From assembly GCA_023382535.1 (NCBI GenBank), contig JAHDWA010000007.1, positions 62,001 through 126,000 of the forward strand: DNA of 64,000 nt. The letters are read 5' to 3'. A program made the translations under genes and the position numbers. Source of the DNA: Anaerolineae bacterium (GTDB lineage Bacteria; Chloroflexota; Anaerolineae; 4572-78; J111). The notes beneath the pieces were generated by a model, which saw nothing but the letters and a program-made list of their open reading frames with translations, had not been told where the DNA came from and made no database searches. Every line of letters begins with the position of its first letter. Positions within the stretch are counted from its first letter, which is position 1. Positions 38,718-47,213 of the stretch are shown here, piece after piece.

Positions 38718-39523
38718 TTACCGTTTTCCTTTCTGCGATTAAAGTTGTACCAATAATTTAAGCCGCCCCAGGTAGCATAATCCGCCAGGGTCACGGGATG
38801 AGGTAGCGGCGCTTGCAATAGGGCCTCCGCCTCTGCTTTCGAGAGGTAGTGAACGCGCCCACCCTGATGGATGTCAAAGCAATCCACGTTGACCATCCTG
38901 GCGTCGTACCCCAGGGCCTTCAAGGCGTTCCAGGTGACTTCTCTGGCGCTGGGCAGTGAGGAGGAGGCAACCAACACTTCCGGCTCGACCAACGTAACAA
39001 CTTCCTTGACGTGGTCGCGAGTAATCATTCGCACCGGCCTGACCTTGGAGATGGATTCGGTCATCTCTGCATCCTGGATTTTGATCCAGGCCTCGGCGAG
39101 CGGGTTGAACCAATACATTCCCGGTCCGACCCACTCGACCTTAGTTCCGCTGGCATTTGGGTCTTGCATGTAAACCTCCTGTTCCAATCCTAATTCGGCT
39201 TTAGCCGCCGCCACGTCCCAGGTTACGGATGCAAAGCGGACCTTGAGTTCGGCGGCAGTCATCTCGACCGTGGGCATGGCCTCAGTTTCGTCAACCTCCC
39301 AGATTTCGTGCCAGACCCCGTCCACGTCTGGCTGAATGTAACCGCCAATAGCAAAGTTTTCCTGCAAATCGTCCAGGCCGACCTGGTGCGGGATGAACTT
39401 ATCCCCGCCGTGCAGGTGGGGCGCGATGTCGGCCAGTTCCATTTCTCCGGCCAGGACGACCGCTTTCCGAGTCTTGTTGTTTTCTTCATCCCGGTAGAGG
39501 TACTCAAAGTAGGTGTTCGGCAT
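38714..39523 (-). CDS. Hypothetical protein with a conserved N-terminal YRDxxN domain
   Basis: 269 residues; ATG at 39523 with SD AAAGGAG. The first 60 residues (YFEYLYRDEENNKTRKAVVL, GGDKFIPHQVGLDDLQ) match a small domain common in uncharacterised bacterial proteins (Y-x-Y-R-D-x-x-N ... F-x-P-x-Q-V-G-L). Next come an acidic stretch, then SLPSAREVTWNALKALGYDA and a W/Y-rich tail. Function unknown. ATGA overlap with the next gene. Confidence 0.62.
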   Translation of the reverse strand: MPNTYFEYLYRDEENNKTRKAVVLAGEMELADIAPHLHGGDKFIPHQVGLDDLQENFAIGGYIQPDVDGVWHEIWEVDETEAMPTVEMTAAELKVRFASVTWDVAAAKAELGLEQEVYMQDPNASGTKVEWVGPGMYWFNPLAEAWIKIQDAEMTESISKVRPVRMITRDHVKEVVTLVEPEVLVASSSLPSAREVTWNALKALGYDARMVNVDCFDIHQGGRVHYLSKAEAEALLQAPLPHPVTLADYATWGGLNYWYNFNRRKENGK

Positions 39524-39542
39524 CAAACGTCTCCTTTCGTGA

Positions 39543-39788
39543 TTACGCCGTAATATTTTCCGGCAATTCTTGCCAGTCTTCCCAAATGATTTCCCCTGCC
39601 TCGTTCAGGGGTGCGCGGACCGTCAGGCTAAAGGGCAGGTCGGTAAAGTAGACCCAACCCTCTTTGACCTCGACCCGGCAAACCTCTTCCCGCTCAGCCA
39701 GTTCGGCCGGAGTGTTATAGGACCCCTCGGCGCCGTTGGCCTTGAGCCAGGAGAGCAGCATTTCGACGGTAAAAATAATGGGGGACAT
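39543..39788 (-). CDS. Small hypothetical protein
   Basis: 81 residues (FTVEMLLSWLKANGAEGSYN, VEVKEGWVYFTDLPFSLTVR). Helix then beta hairpin. A GGAGGCGCG SD precedes the ATG. Unrecognised. Confidence 0.58.
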   Translation of the reverse strand: MSPIIFTVEMLLSWLKANGAEGSYNTPAELAEREEVCRVEVKEGWVYFTDLPFSLTVRAPLNEAGEIIWEDWQELPENITA

Positions 39789-39796
39789 CGCGCCTC

Positions 39797-40315
39797 CTAA
39801 ATTAAATCCGGGCGGCCTGCCGCTTCAAGCAGCTTGGCCCGGGTTGAATAAACCGTGCTCAAATCGTCGGCATGCCACAGCGGGCCGCCCCGCTCGTTGG
39901 TCTCGCTGAACCAAGCCCGAAGGAAGGGCAGCCCGGCGTCAATGGCGGCCAGCCGCCGCCGCCGACCACTGGAGCAAACCAGGTGGCCGCGGATGTGGCG
40001 AACCACGTTCACGGCTGGAGCTTCCAGGCCGGCCCGTGCCCATTCCAGGTAGGCGTGGTAGGTGCGGTGGTTCCTGATGTAGTCCTCCGGCTCCCCCTCA
40101 CAGACTTCCTCGGTCGGGATGTCTACCAGGACATCGAAGTCGCCGAAGGTGGGATCCAGCCGCCAGGTCCCCAGCGGGGGATTGCCGTGCGGCCAGGGGG
40201 TCAGGCTGCTGACCGGGGCCACCGCCCAGGTTTCCTGGTAAACCTGAATCGCGGTCGGGATGTCCACACTGGCCCGGATTTGCTCGACTGTCAGGTGTCT
40301 CATATCAAATGGCAT
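39797..40315 (-). CDS. Possible ParB/sulfiredoxin-fold protein
   Basis: 172 residues. VNVVRHIRGHLVCSSGRRRR then LAAIDAGLPFLRAWFSE (about 103-140) resembles the core of ParB-like domains (G-x-x-x-x-x-G-R-x-R-x-x-A-A-x-x-A-G), where a basic box binds DNA or nucleotide. No HTH is visible. The N-terminal half is unrecognised. If right, it is the fifth ParB-like protein in the window. Confidence 0.5.
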   Translation of the reverse strand: MPFDMRHLTVEQIRASVDIPTAIQVYQETWAVAPVSSLTPWPHGNPPLGTWRLDPTFGDFDVLVDIPTEEVCEGEPEDYIRNHRTYHAYLEWARAGLEAPAVNVVRHIRGHLVCSSGRRRRLAAIDAGLPFLRAWFSETNERGGPLWHADDLSTVYSTRAKLLEAAGRPDLI

Positions 40316-40824
40316 CGCCGCTTAACCTCCTCCCAATTAGCATCGGCCCAGGCTTTAGCCTCGTTATAGGTTAGCATTTCGGGCTGCTGCTGCTCGCGGT
40401 ACAGGGTATGGAAGGCTTCTTCCAGCCGCCGCACCTGATCCTGCCGGGCCACGTCGCGGGCGTGCCGCCTGGCCGTTTCCACCGCTTCGAGGGCCATCTT
40501 CTGATGGCGCTGCTCGCGGAACGCCGTCAGCCCCTCCTGATCCAATTCGATGGTCCAATCCATCACCCCATTGATGTGGGCGACCATCTCGTCCAGGGTC
40601 ATCCCTGCCAGGTCCACCGTCCGTACATTACGCTGGTAACGGGTGGTGCCGTTGCTCATAAAGTCACGCAGATCCACGTGCAAAGGCGATAAAATCACGC
40701 CGATGTTGATTTCCTCGGTCGGCTCCGGGTCAGGCAGCGGGTTGGCGTAGGTCCAAATGAGCATGCCCTTGCACCAACTCAGGTGCTCGTCAAAAGTCTT
40801 CTGGGGTTGAGTCGAATCGGTCAC
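40300..40824 (-). CDS. Hypothetical protein
   Basis: 174 residues. A beta-rich start, VDLAGMTLDEMVAHINGVMD, then a long charged helix (ALEAVETARRHARDVARQDQ) that may be a coiled coil. Overlaps the downstream gene by 16 bp. Unrecognised. Confidence 0.58.
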   Translation of the reverse strand: MTDSTQPQKTFDEHLSWCKGMLIWTYANPLPDPEPTEEINIGVILSPLHVDLRDFMSNGTTRYQRNVRTVDLAGMTLDEMVAHINGVMDWTIELDQEGLTAFREQRHQKMALEAVETARRHARDVARQDQVRRLEEAFHTLYREQQQPEMLTYNEAKAWADANWEEVKRRCHLI

Positions 40825-40827
40825 GGT

Positions 40828-41088
40828 TCATTCTCCTTTAGTTTTGAAAATCCGGTATTCACCGCCCACCTGTTCAAAGTTGGGCGCCCACATAATGTCG
40901 TCAATCTCGCCGGGGTCGAGGTCGCGATACTCCGAGACCCGCCCGGTGTCGGTCAGGTAGCCCGCCTCGAATAACTGGCGAAACTCAGCCGTGGTCATAC
41001 TGGCCGCGTCGAGCAGGTCCAGGGTGGTAATGGCCTGGTTCTCGACGATGTCGAGAGCCAGGGTCTGAGCAGGACTTAATTTAGCCAT
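40828..41088 (-). CDS. Small helical protein, possible HTH
   Basis: 86 residues. LSPAQTLALDIVENQAITTL, DLLDAASMTTAEFRQLFEAG and YLTDTGRVSEY have the spacing of a compact winged helix, but this is weak. ATG overlaps the PrimPol gene end by 8 bp. Unrecognised. Confidence 0.52.
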   Translation of the reverse strand: MAKLSPAQTLALDIVENQAITTLDLLDAASMTTAEFRQLFEAGYLTDTGRVSEYRDLDPGEIDDIMWAPNFEQVGGEYRIFKTKGE

Positions 41089-41656
41089 TTTTCTTGATCT
41101 CCTTCGTTGAACTGAAAATCCGTTGGTGGAACGCCCAGATTTCTCCCTGGCGCGTTTGAATCGAGGCGGGAGCGCCCGACCAAAGCTGGCCGGTCACGGT
41201 GAAGAAACGCCCCCACGAATAGACTTCGATCCGGCCTGCCTTGCAGCCGGTCGGGGGCAGCGTGCCCCGCAGCAGGATGTGAACCCCGCTGCCGCTGGGG
41301 GACACTTCGGTGTAGCTGTCCAACTCGGCCACAATCTGGCTGGCCCAGGGCTGCATCTGGTCGTCTACAATACAGCTATCCAGGTCTACCCCGATGATAC
41401 CGGCGGCGAGGGTAAAGACAAAACCGATGCCATCAAGTTGATGTCTGGAGACAGCTTTACAGGCAGCCTCAAACGTGCCCCAGGTTTCGGCATTGTTAGT
41501 CATGGCCAGCCCGCCCGTGCGGGGGTTGATTGGCAGCTTGTCCAGCTTGTTAGGCCGGCGGGAAGGGCGGAGCTTGTACCCGATCCACTGCGGCAGGGCG
41601 GCCATCTCCGGCAGCAGGCGCTTAATCCTCAAAAACTGTTCGAGCTTATCGTCCAT
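41081..41656 (-). CDS. Free-standing PrimPol/archaeo-eukaryotic primase core
   Basis: 191 residues matching the N-terminal prim-pol domain of large viral and plasmid primase-helicases. KLPINPRTGG and the N-x-x-T-W-x-x-F block come first. Next is the metal-binding D91-L-D93 within GIIGVDLDSC, then SPSGSGVH (119-126) and RFFTVTG (150-156). That is the D-x-D...s-G-x-H...R-F-F-T order of the family. No helicase is fused, and none follows in the next genes. It would make primers or short DNA for phage replication, or act in repair. Confidence 0.78.
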   Translation of the reverse strand: MDDKLEQFLRIKRLLPEMAALPQWIGYKLRPSRRPNKLDKLPINPRTGGLAMTNNAETWGTFEAACKAVSRHQLDGIGFVFTLAAGIIGVDLDSCIVDDQMQPWASQIVAELDSYTEVSPSGSGVHILLRGTLPPTGCKAGRIEVYSWGRFFTVTGQLWSGAPASIQTRQGEIWAFHQRIFSSTKEIKKNG

Positions 41657-42185
41657 TGCAAAAAACCTCCGTTGCTTGCGACCAGCCGTTCAGGGTGGGC
41701 AGCGTGGTCAAATGAGCGTTCCAGGGCAAAGAGAAGCGCATGGCCGGGCGGCCCTGTTCCACCAGCGCCTGCAAGGTCCCCGGCGAGTCGTCTATGTGCA
41801 AGTCAAACCGGACCGAGGCTTTGTCTTTAGTATGGACCACCGTATGGTAGGGGATGCGCCACCAGCGCAGCCACGGCTCGGTGAGCGCCGGCCAGGCGGT
41901 CGCGGTGGTGATGATAATATGGTGAGTTTTAATGAGTTCGGTCAGGGCCGGCACGACACCAGGTAGGGGCCGGCTTTCAGCAAAGATCATCGGGCAGCCC
42001 CAGGCCCACTGGGTAAACTGCTCTTCCGGCAGCCCCACCATCCGGCCAAGCGGCGGGTCCCAAACACTAAACATTTTGCGGGTCAGCCTCGCCCCGTGCA
42101 GGCGGGCTGCCGATTCGATGATGCAACCGATCTGGTCGCGGATAACGTTATCCAAATCGAAGGAGAGGATTTTAGGGATTGGCAT
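41646..42185 (-). CDS. 5'(3')-deoxyribonucleotidase-like HAD phosphatase
   Basis: 179 residues. Motif I FDLDNVIRD (9-17), motif II TTATAWP (about 91-97), and VRFDLHIDDSPGTLQALVEQ (about 125-144) with motif IV DDS. GRPAMRFSLPWNAHL then follows the NT5C pattern. Such enzymes trim dNMP pools; phages use them to remove unwanted nucleotides. Overlaps the PrimPol gene by 11 bp, which supports a nucleotide or replication role. Confidence 0.72.
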   Translation of the reverse strand: MPIPKILSFDLDNVIRDQIGCIIESAARLHGARLTRKMFSVWDPPLGRMVGLPEEQFTQWAWGCPMIFAESRPLPGVVPALTELIKTHHIIITTATAWPALTEPWLRWWRIPYHTVVHTKDKASVRFDLHIDDSPGTLQALVEQGRPAMRFSLPWNAHLTTLPTLNGWSQATEVFCNGR

Positions 42186-42217
42186 AATTGATCTTTCTTT
42201 GATTATCGGGATATGGA

Positions 42218-42673
42218 TTAAAGGGTGTAGCTGGCCAGTTCGGCCACGCCGTCCACCGCGTTTAGCGCATCAATGTCGGCGTCCGGTCGCAGCCGCTTCT
42301 GCTCGCGGAGCAGTTCGTTGCGGGCCTTGCGGTCCGAGCAGACATTCAGCACGAATGGGTCGGCCCGCCAGGGATTCTCGACGACCAGGTAGGCGTTGGG
42401 CTGGTATTTGAGCACCAGGCTCAACTCCAGCGGCCAGCTTTCTTCCTGGGCCTCGTGCTGGGTGCGGGCGAGTTGGTGGTAGCCGACCGTGTAGCTCAGG
42501 CCGGTCCGCAGAGAGGTGATGTGGGCGAACTGCGGACCGCAGCGTTCGAGGCGGGCACGGGTCGGAACGCCATCGGGGGTGACAACCGCCCAAACCTTAT
42601 CGCCGACCTTGAAGTCGTGGATAACAACCCGTCCGAGGGCTTCAATGCGGGTCAATTCTTTTTTTTGAGACAT
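42218..42673 (-). CDS. VPT-domain protein, first gene of the 42.7-kb operon
   Basis: 151 residues from the ATG at 42673 (SD AGAGG); a longer frame to 42691 has none. Residues about 20-65 are a VPT domain: KVGDKVWAVVTPDGVPTRAR...TSLRTGLSYTVGYHQLA. The C-terminal half (YQPNAYLVVENPWRADPFVL, RKARNELLREQKRLRPD) is specific to this copy. It stands behind a regulated promoter, like three other VPT genes. Confidence 0.7.
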   Translation of the reverse strand: MSQKKELTRIEALGRVVIHDFKVGDKVWAVVTPDGVPTRARLERCGPQFAHITSLRTGLSYTVGYHQLARTQHEAQEESWPLELSLVLKYQPNAYLVVENPWRADPFVLNVCSDRKARNELLREQKRLRPDADIDALNAVDGVAELASYTL

Positions 42674-42712
42674 GGCAAACCTCTGTATCATAAAATCAAA
42701 TTTTTTGTTTTT

Positions 42713-42765
42713 ATTGTACCACAGATATATATCTAGGTCAATAAATATACCGTAAATATATATCT
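42713..42765 (-). promoter_or_regulatory. Promoter with two AGATATATATCT-type operators
   Basis: Minus strand TTGACC (42736-42741), 17-bp spacer, TACAAT (42713-42718). Operator AGATATATATCT at 42723-42734 and a second site at 42754-42765, 31 bp apart. It drives genes from 42673 down to the 34.5-kb promoter. Confidence 0.85.
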
Positions 42766-42780
42766 AGGGAAGCAGGTGAG

Positions 42781-42813
42781 AAAAGAAAAGCCCGGCTGCG
42801 AAGGCCAGGCTTT
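42781..42813 (-). terminator. Rho-independent terminator
   Basis: On the minus strand AAGCC-GGC pairs with GCC-GGCTT around a short loop, followed by TTCTTTTCT. It closes the operon that ends at 42828, immediately upstream of the next promoter. The same GCAGGTGAGAAAA-then-hairpin arrangement appears at 59.87 kb. Confidence 0.7.
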
Positions 42814-42827
42814 GCCATGTAGATACT

Positions 42828-43097
42828 CTAGAGATGGAAGAATGACCGTACCTCGCCGAACCACTCCTTGACCCCGCCCCAGATGTCGTCGCCAAACAGA
42901 AGGTGCAACCCGGCCTTGAGTAAGCCAGGCGCAACCCCAAAGGCGGCTCCAAATACCGCCGCTTGCAGCAGCTTAAACACGGCAGGGTGGACCCACCGGC
43001 CACGGCCCGATTCGTCGTCTTTGTTGTCGGGAAGCCACTTCCAGTAGGGCTTAGGCTGCTTGCTTCGTTTCTGTCTTTTTGCTTGACCTTTAGGCAT
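42828..43097 (-). CDS. Small basic protein with one membrane-like segment
   Basis: 89 residues from the ATG at 43097 (SD AAAGGAGG). A basic N-terminus (KGQAKRQKRSKQPKPYWKWL) is followed by a hydrophobic stretch VFKLLQAAVFGAAFGVAPGL (about 41-60) and an aromatic amphipathic end. It could be a membrane-bound or lysis-related protein. A longer frame to 43310 is a shadow. Last gene before the terminator. Confidence 0.6.
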   Translation of the reverse strand: MPKGQAKRQKRSKQPKPYWKWLPDNKDDESGRGRWVHPAVFKLLQAAVFGAAFGVAPGLLKAGLHLLFGDDIWGGVKEWFGEVRSFFHL

Positions 43098-43284
43098 CAG
43101 ATACCTCCTTTTTAGGAGCGAGTTGGACCGCCAGAATCGAACGCCCTTGCTGGGTCGGGTGTGGCAGCCAGATCGCCGAACCAGGCACGGTTTCCAGACT
43201 GTTGGCCCGGGCGGCGTCCCAAAATTCGCGGGCGTCGTAGGCCCGGCCTGGAACCGGAGGGTCAGGCTTCTGCTTCGTCGCCAT
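43090..43284 (-). CDS. Small hypothetical protein
   Basis: 64 residues (YDAREFWDAARANSLETVPG, AIWLPHPTQQGRSILAVQLA). Overlaps its downstream neighbour by 8 bp and the upstream one by 23 bp. Unrecognised. Confidence 0.55.
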   Translation of the reverse strand: MATKQKPDPPVPGRAYDAREFWDAARANSLETVPGSAIWLPHPTQQGRSILAVQLAPKKEVSDA

Positions 43285-43519
43285 GCTCCTCCTCCTCGTC
43301 CGTACCCCACTCCTGGAACTCCGGCCAGTCTACGTCCACATTTTCGATCTCGCCCGCTTCGTGGATTGCCAGTGACCCCAGCTTGCAGACCGCTTCTTCC
43401 GCGTCTCGCTTAGTCGTGCCCTTTGGCAGGTCCACCCAAACCTTGTAGGTGCGGTGAACTGTAACCTTAACCAGGGCCGATTTGGTCTCCTCACTACCGG
43501 TTGGTTCAGGCGTCGGCAT
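43262..43519 (-). CDS. Small beta-strand protein with acidic tail
   Basis: 85 residues. KVTVHRTYKVWVDLPKGTTK then RDAEEAVCKLGS and an acidic end (EEEEHGDEAEA). The T-Y-x-V-W-V-D-L-P-x-G-T-T order is like a small ferredoxin-like unit. Unrecognised. Confidence 0.55.
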   Translation of the reverse strand: MPTPEPTGSEETKSALVKVTVHRTYKVWVDLPKGTTKRDAEEAVCKLGSLAIHEAGEIENVDVDWPEFQEWGTDEEEEHGDEAEA

Positions 43520-44126
43520 TGTCGGCTCCTATGGCTGCATCAGCCTCGATAGAATTGATGTTTAGGTCAAAAACATCCTGGCCCTCCTCAAAAGCCCAAG
43601 CGCAGGATGCACAGAGGTAGAGATAGGGGTCGCCGTTTGAGTCCCGGACGATATGGGTCGCTTTGACCGGCTGCTCGTGCCGGCCAGCGCAGTCGTGTTC
43701 GTCCGCGCCCGGCGGTTCCAGGGTGACCGTTTCGATTTCTTCGATCATGTTGCGCCAAGCTTCGTCGTTTTCCTCCAATTCGTCCCAATTAACCAGGACG
43801 GTATCAAAGACCCAATCAGAGGCGCCCTGAGTGGCGATGACCTCAACCTTCAACTCATGCAGGCCGTGCGCCTTGAGAATTTCTACCAGGACCGGGTTCT
43901 CCTGCCAGAGAGACAGGTCACCGACATTGAAGTCTTCAGCGGCTTCCGCCCAGGCCTTGCGTCCATTCTCAGTAGTGTTGACCCATTGGGTGAGGGCTGT
44001 CTTGAGCCGGGCCAGAAATTGCGGTCCGTCCCGGTACTCCTTTTCGACCATAGCCCGCACCACGGCCGTTCCGGTTTCATGGCTGGGGCAAAAGATAACT
44101 TCATTTGGGATAGGCTTAGGCTTCAT
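43506..44126 (-). CDS. Hypothetical protein with a possible zinc site
   Basis: 206 residues from the ATG at 44126 (SD GGCGGAGG), overlapping the next upstream gene by 11 bp. Helical N-terminal half. Then EHDCAGRHEQPVKATHIV and LYLCASCAW bring together Cys and His residues that could hold zinc. Acidic C-terminus. Unrecognised. Confidence 0.58.
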   Translation of the reverse strand: MKPKPIPNEVIFCPSHETGTAVVRAMVEKEYRDGPQFLARLKTALTQWVNTTENGRKAWAEAAEDFNVGDLSLWQENPVLVEILKAHGLHELKVEVIATQGASDWVFDTVLVNWDELEENDEAWRNMIEEIETVTLEPPGADEHDCAGRHEQPVKATHIVRDSNGDPYLYLCASCAWAFEEGQDVFDLNINSIEADAAIGADNADA

Positions 44127-44445
44127 CCTGAACCTCCGCCGGATGAATCCAATACTCGACCTGCCCATCCTTCGGGAAGAGGTACAGCGCCCGCTCGTCC
44201 GGGGTCTGCCCCTGGAGCGAACCGGGGCCGTTGCCCTCCTCGTCGGCCAGCGCGAACAGCAGTGTGCCGTCGTTGAATTGGATAATGACCAGCCCGCCCA
44301 TAAAATCATCGAGACCCAGCGCCTCCAATTCTTCCTTTGACGCAGCCCGGACCAAATGCACCCGCTTACCGACCAGGGTAAAGGGTTGGGGCTGAGGCGG
44401 CTCTGTCGCCGGTACGAGTTGGGAAGTCGTTTTCTTTTTTGCCAT
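44116..44445 (-). CDS. Hypothetical protein
   Basis: 109 residues. A basic start, then GKRVHLVRAASKEELEALGL, GGLVIIQFNDGTLLFALADE and RALYLFPKDGQVEYWI: a small mostly-beta domain. SD AAGGAGG upstream. Unrecognised. Confidence 0.58.
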   Translation of the reverse strand: MAKKKTTSQLVPATEPPQPQPFTLVGKRVHLVRAASKEELEALGLDDFMGGLVIIQFNDGTLLFALADEEGNGPGSLQGQTPDERALYLFPKDGQVEYWIHPAEVQDEA

Positions 44446-44483
44446 CAGTTAAACCTCCTTGAGTAATAACTATTTCAATTGGA

Positions 44484-45491
44484 TTAGTCTTGAAATTCGC
44501 CGCGGCAGATCTCGCACTCTTCCAGGTGCGCCTGCATGTGCTCCTCGCAGTACGTGCCGCAGGGGGTGGAATAATAAGGGTCGTCCGGGTAGACCAGGGT
44601 AGGACACTCACTACACTCGACGCCCTCTTCGGTTTCCTCGCCTTCTTCCAGGTCATCCAGGTAAGCCGAGGCGGTATCCAGCGGTCCATCGGCCTGGGTT
44701 TCGCCGTCCTTGCGGCGGAATACTTCGACGATGATTCCGTCTTCTTCCTGTGTTTTAGCGGTGAAGGCCTTGCGGATGTAAATCGAGAAATTATCAGTGC
44801 CCACCCAACACGAATCTCCCACGAGGGTGTAGTCACTGGCCGGTTCGTTTTCCTCATCCGGGACCAGGGCGGGTTCATCCATCGTCGGGTCGGTGGGCGT
44901 CCCTGCCCCCGACCAGGCCGGAACCGCGATTTCGTCAACCCAAATTGCGGCGAGACCATAAGGCGAGTTCGTATTCAGGTCCTCCCAAAGTTCGTACATC
45001 TTGTCGGGGTCGTCGGGCAGGTCCTCGTCAGCCTCCTCTTCCAGAATCTCTTTGAGTTTCTCGTTGGCCACGGTGTCGGCTGCTTTACGGTTCCAGGTAA
45101 TAAGGAGAGGCGGATCTTCCGCGCCACCGTCATCGCCTGCATCCTGGTGGCGGACAATGTAGAGGGTTCGGGGCCGCCCGGCTTTGGCCTCGCACACCGG
45201 GCAGAGGATCAACTCAGAGTTGTACTCGGCGGGCTTACCGCAGTGCTCACAGACCGCCTCTACCCCAATTGTAAAAATTTCGCCCTCTTCCGGGTCATCG
45301 CTGGCGGTGACGATGCGGCCTTCGTAGTCAGTGTAGCCCCAATCAAGAATGACGCTGTCGGGCTTATCCGTTCCGTTTTCTGACAGATAGGCCGACATCT
45401 GGTCGGCAACTTCGCCATCCTCGGCGTCTGCCGGCACGGCCACTTCTAGGGTCAGGATTCTGACCTGTTGACCAGGCTTAACTTTGTGCAT
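44484..45491 (-). CDS. Acidic multi-zinc-ribbon protein
   Basis: 335 residues, strongly acidic. Two zinc-binding areas: CEHCGKPAEYNSELILCPVC (about 83-102) and a C-terminal C-SEC, CGTYC, CEIC cluster. The N-terminus (KPGQQVRILTLEVAVPAD) is beta-like. Overlaps the next upstream gene by 14 bp. A protein-interaction hub or nucleic-acid mimic is possible; no family known. Confidence 0.6.
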   Translation of the reverse strand: MHKVKPGQQVRILTLEVAVPADAEDGEVADQMSAYLSENGTDKPDSVILDWGYTDYEGRIVTASDDPEEGEIFTIGVEAVCEHCGKPAEYNSELILCPVCEAKAGRPRTLYIVRHQDAGDDGGAEDPPLLITWNRKAADTVANEKLKEILEEEADEDLPDDPDKMYELWEDLNTNSPYGLAAIWVDEIAVPAWSGAGTPTDPTMDEPALVPDEENEPASDYTLVGDSCWVGTDNFSIYIRKAFTAKTQEEDGIIVEVFRRKDGETQADGPLDTASAYLDDLEEGEETEEGVECSECPTLVYPDDPYYSTPCGTYCEEHMQAHLEECEICRGEFQD

Positions 45492-45798
45492 TTAATCCTC
45501 CGTTAAGAAAAATAAGATGTTCCGGGTAGAACCAACCGGCCTGATTGCCGGTGTCTGCCCAGATGCCATGATAGAGTAAAATCGGTGCGCCGGTCAGATT
45601 TACATCTGCTGGCGTCAACCATTCCGCCTCGCCTTCCAGAGCGGCCGCCAGGTAATCCGAAGCGCGCCGGCCCATGTACGGCAAACTAACTGGCGCCCGT
45701 TCCCCTGGCGGGATGGTAAAAGGAGCAACCTTGACCAAACGGCCAGTTTCAACCGTCTTGGCGACCAGGACGTGTTCGGCAACATCAGGAGGGACCAT
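45478..45798 (-). CDS. Hypothetical protein after parB
   Basis: 106 residues; ATG at 45798 in a TGATG junction with parB and with SD GGAGGATTG. KVAPFTIPPGERAPVSLPYM, EWLTPADVNL, GWFYPEHLIFLNG: small, mixed. Coupled to parB, so possibly a partner. Unrecognised. Confidence 0.58.
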   Translation of the reverse strand: MVPPDVAEHVLVAKTVETGRLVKVAPFTIPPGERAPVSLPYMGRRASDYLAAALEGEAEWLTPADVNLTGAPILLYHGIWADTGNQAGWFYPEHLIFLNGGLNAQS

Positions 45799-47213
45799 CA
45801 ATCCTCCGTCCGCTGCAAAATAGTTTCGCGGGCATTGGTGCCCGTGTAATGAATTAACGCATCGGGCACGTCAATGACCCGCCCGTTCTTGAGCAGCCGC
45901 AGCTTGACCCCGGTTTCGGTGATTTCCTCGACCGTGCCCCGCTCGACCTCTTCATCCACCACCGTAAAAAGGATGCGGCCAATCCCGACCGGGGGTCGGA
46001 CCATAACATCCTCAATAGCGACCGGGTAGGCTTTTTTGGTGCGGGTCGAGCGAATGTGGGCCTGAGTGGGCGTGATTTGCAAGACCATGCCCTGCGTCGG
46101 AATCCGGTCCGAGGTGATGATGGCCCAGACAAGCTGCCCCACCTTGAGATCCTTATTTGGCCGCTTGCGGCTGGCCGTGTCGGTCCCGATCTTTTCCAGC
46201 ATCGGCAAGGTTTTGCTGTCAAAGACATTCATCGTGGCTTGATTACGGCGTAATAATTTCCGCCAAAAATCGGCCATCACCCTGGCCGGCATGTCATGCC
46301 CCTCCTCGATCAGTTGGGCGATGTAGGCGTCAATAATGACGCCGATCTTGGCTCCGGTAATGGGCAGGTCGGGTAGGTAGTCCAGGGTCGGCAAGAAGTC
46401 CAGGAACTTGCCTTCCTGGGCCGCCTTGCGGACCACCGGGGCGTAGACCCCACCCAATGCGTCATCACCAAACATCGTGCCCTGGAGCTTTTCTTCGAGC
46501 AGCCGAGTCACGTGGCCGCTGATTTGGTCCGCCGAGGGCGTGAACTTCTGGCGGGCGACCCAGGCCATGACTGCGCGCTGACCATCGAAATCAAGGTCGG
46601 CCAGTTCGCGGGCGATGTTGGGTTTAAGCTGGCCGCTCCGTACCAACTCCTTGATTTCCGGGGCCAGCCGCCCCAGTTTGAGCGCCTGCTTGACCCGGTC
46701 CACGCTGACCTTGGCCTTTTTGGCCACAATTGCGATAGTCCACCCATTGACCCGCATGCGTTTTTCGTAGGCTTCCGCCTCCGACATCGGGTCGAGGTCT
46801 TCGCGGTGAATGTTCTCGGTGAACATCACGTCGAGGGCCTCTTCATCGTTCAGGGTACGAATGATAGCCTTAATGAAACCAGGTCGCACCTTATCCGTTT
46901 CGGGCCATTCCCCTGCCCAAACCCGGTCGGTCAGAATCCAGTGCGACCGCCAGCGTCGTTCACCGGCAATGATGTGATACTTTGGTCGGATTTCAACGGC
47001 GGGAATCCCCAGGTCATCGCGCATGACCGGTACAGCCGGCTCCGGGGCCAGCCGTACCGTAATGGGTTGGGCCAGGCCGGTTTCGTGGACGGACCAGGCT
47101 AATCTGGTCAGACCGTCCAGGCTAAAGAGTTTGCGGTCATTGCCGAGCGGGTCGGGCAAACACTCATTGAGCGGCAGCTCGACAATCTGTTCGTCAGGCT
47201 TTTTCTTGGGCAT
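45798..47213 (-). CDS. parB: ParB-family protein with C-terminal VPT domains
   Basis: 471 residues. ParB box II YHIIAGERRWRS (79-90), box III FTENIHREDLDPMSEAEAYE (131-150), and an HTH (GWTIAIVAKKAKVSVDRVKQ, about 157-176) are all present, as in chromosomal and plasmid ParB. After a helical spacer there is a VPT domain (about 356-405, KVGQLVWAIITSDRIPTQGM) and a more divergent second one (about 408-455). No ParA is in the window. With a partition-type ParB the element could replicate as a plasmid at some stage. The VPT tail is unusual for ParB. Confidence 0.85.
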   Translation of the reverse strand: MPKKKPDEQIVELPLNECLPDPLGNDRKLFSLDGLTRLAWSVHETGLAQPITVRLAPEPAVPVMRDDLGIPAVEIRPKYHIIAGERRWRSHWILTDRVWAGEWPETDKVRPGFIKAIIRTLNDEEALDVMFTENIHREDLDPMSEAEAYEKRMRVNGWTIAIVAKKAKVSVDRVKQALKLGRLAPEIKELVRSGQLKPNIARELADLDFDGQRAVMAWVARQKFTPSADQISGHVTRLLEEKLQGTMFGDDALGGVYAPVVRKAAQEGKFLDFLPTLDYLPDLPITGAKIGVIIDAYIAQLIEEGHDMPARVMADFWRKLLRRNQATMNVFDSKTLPMLEKIGTDTASRKRPNKDLKVGQLVWAIITSDRIPTQGMVLQITPTQAHIRSTRTKKAYPVAIEDVMVRPPVGIGRILFTVVDEEVERGTVEEITETGVKLRLLKNGRVIDVPDALIHYTGTNARETILQRTED

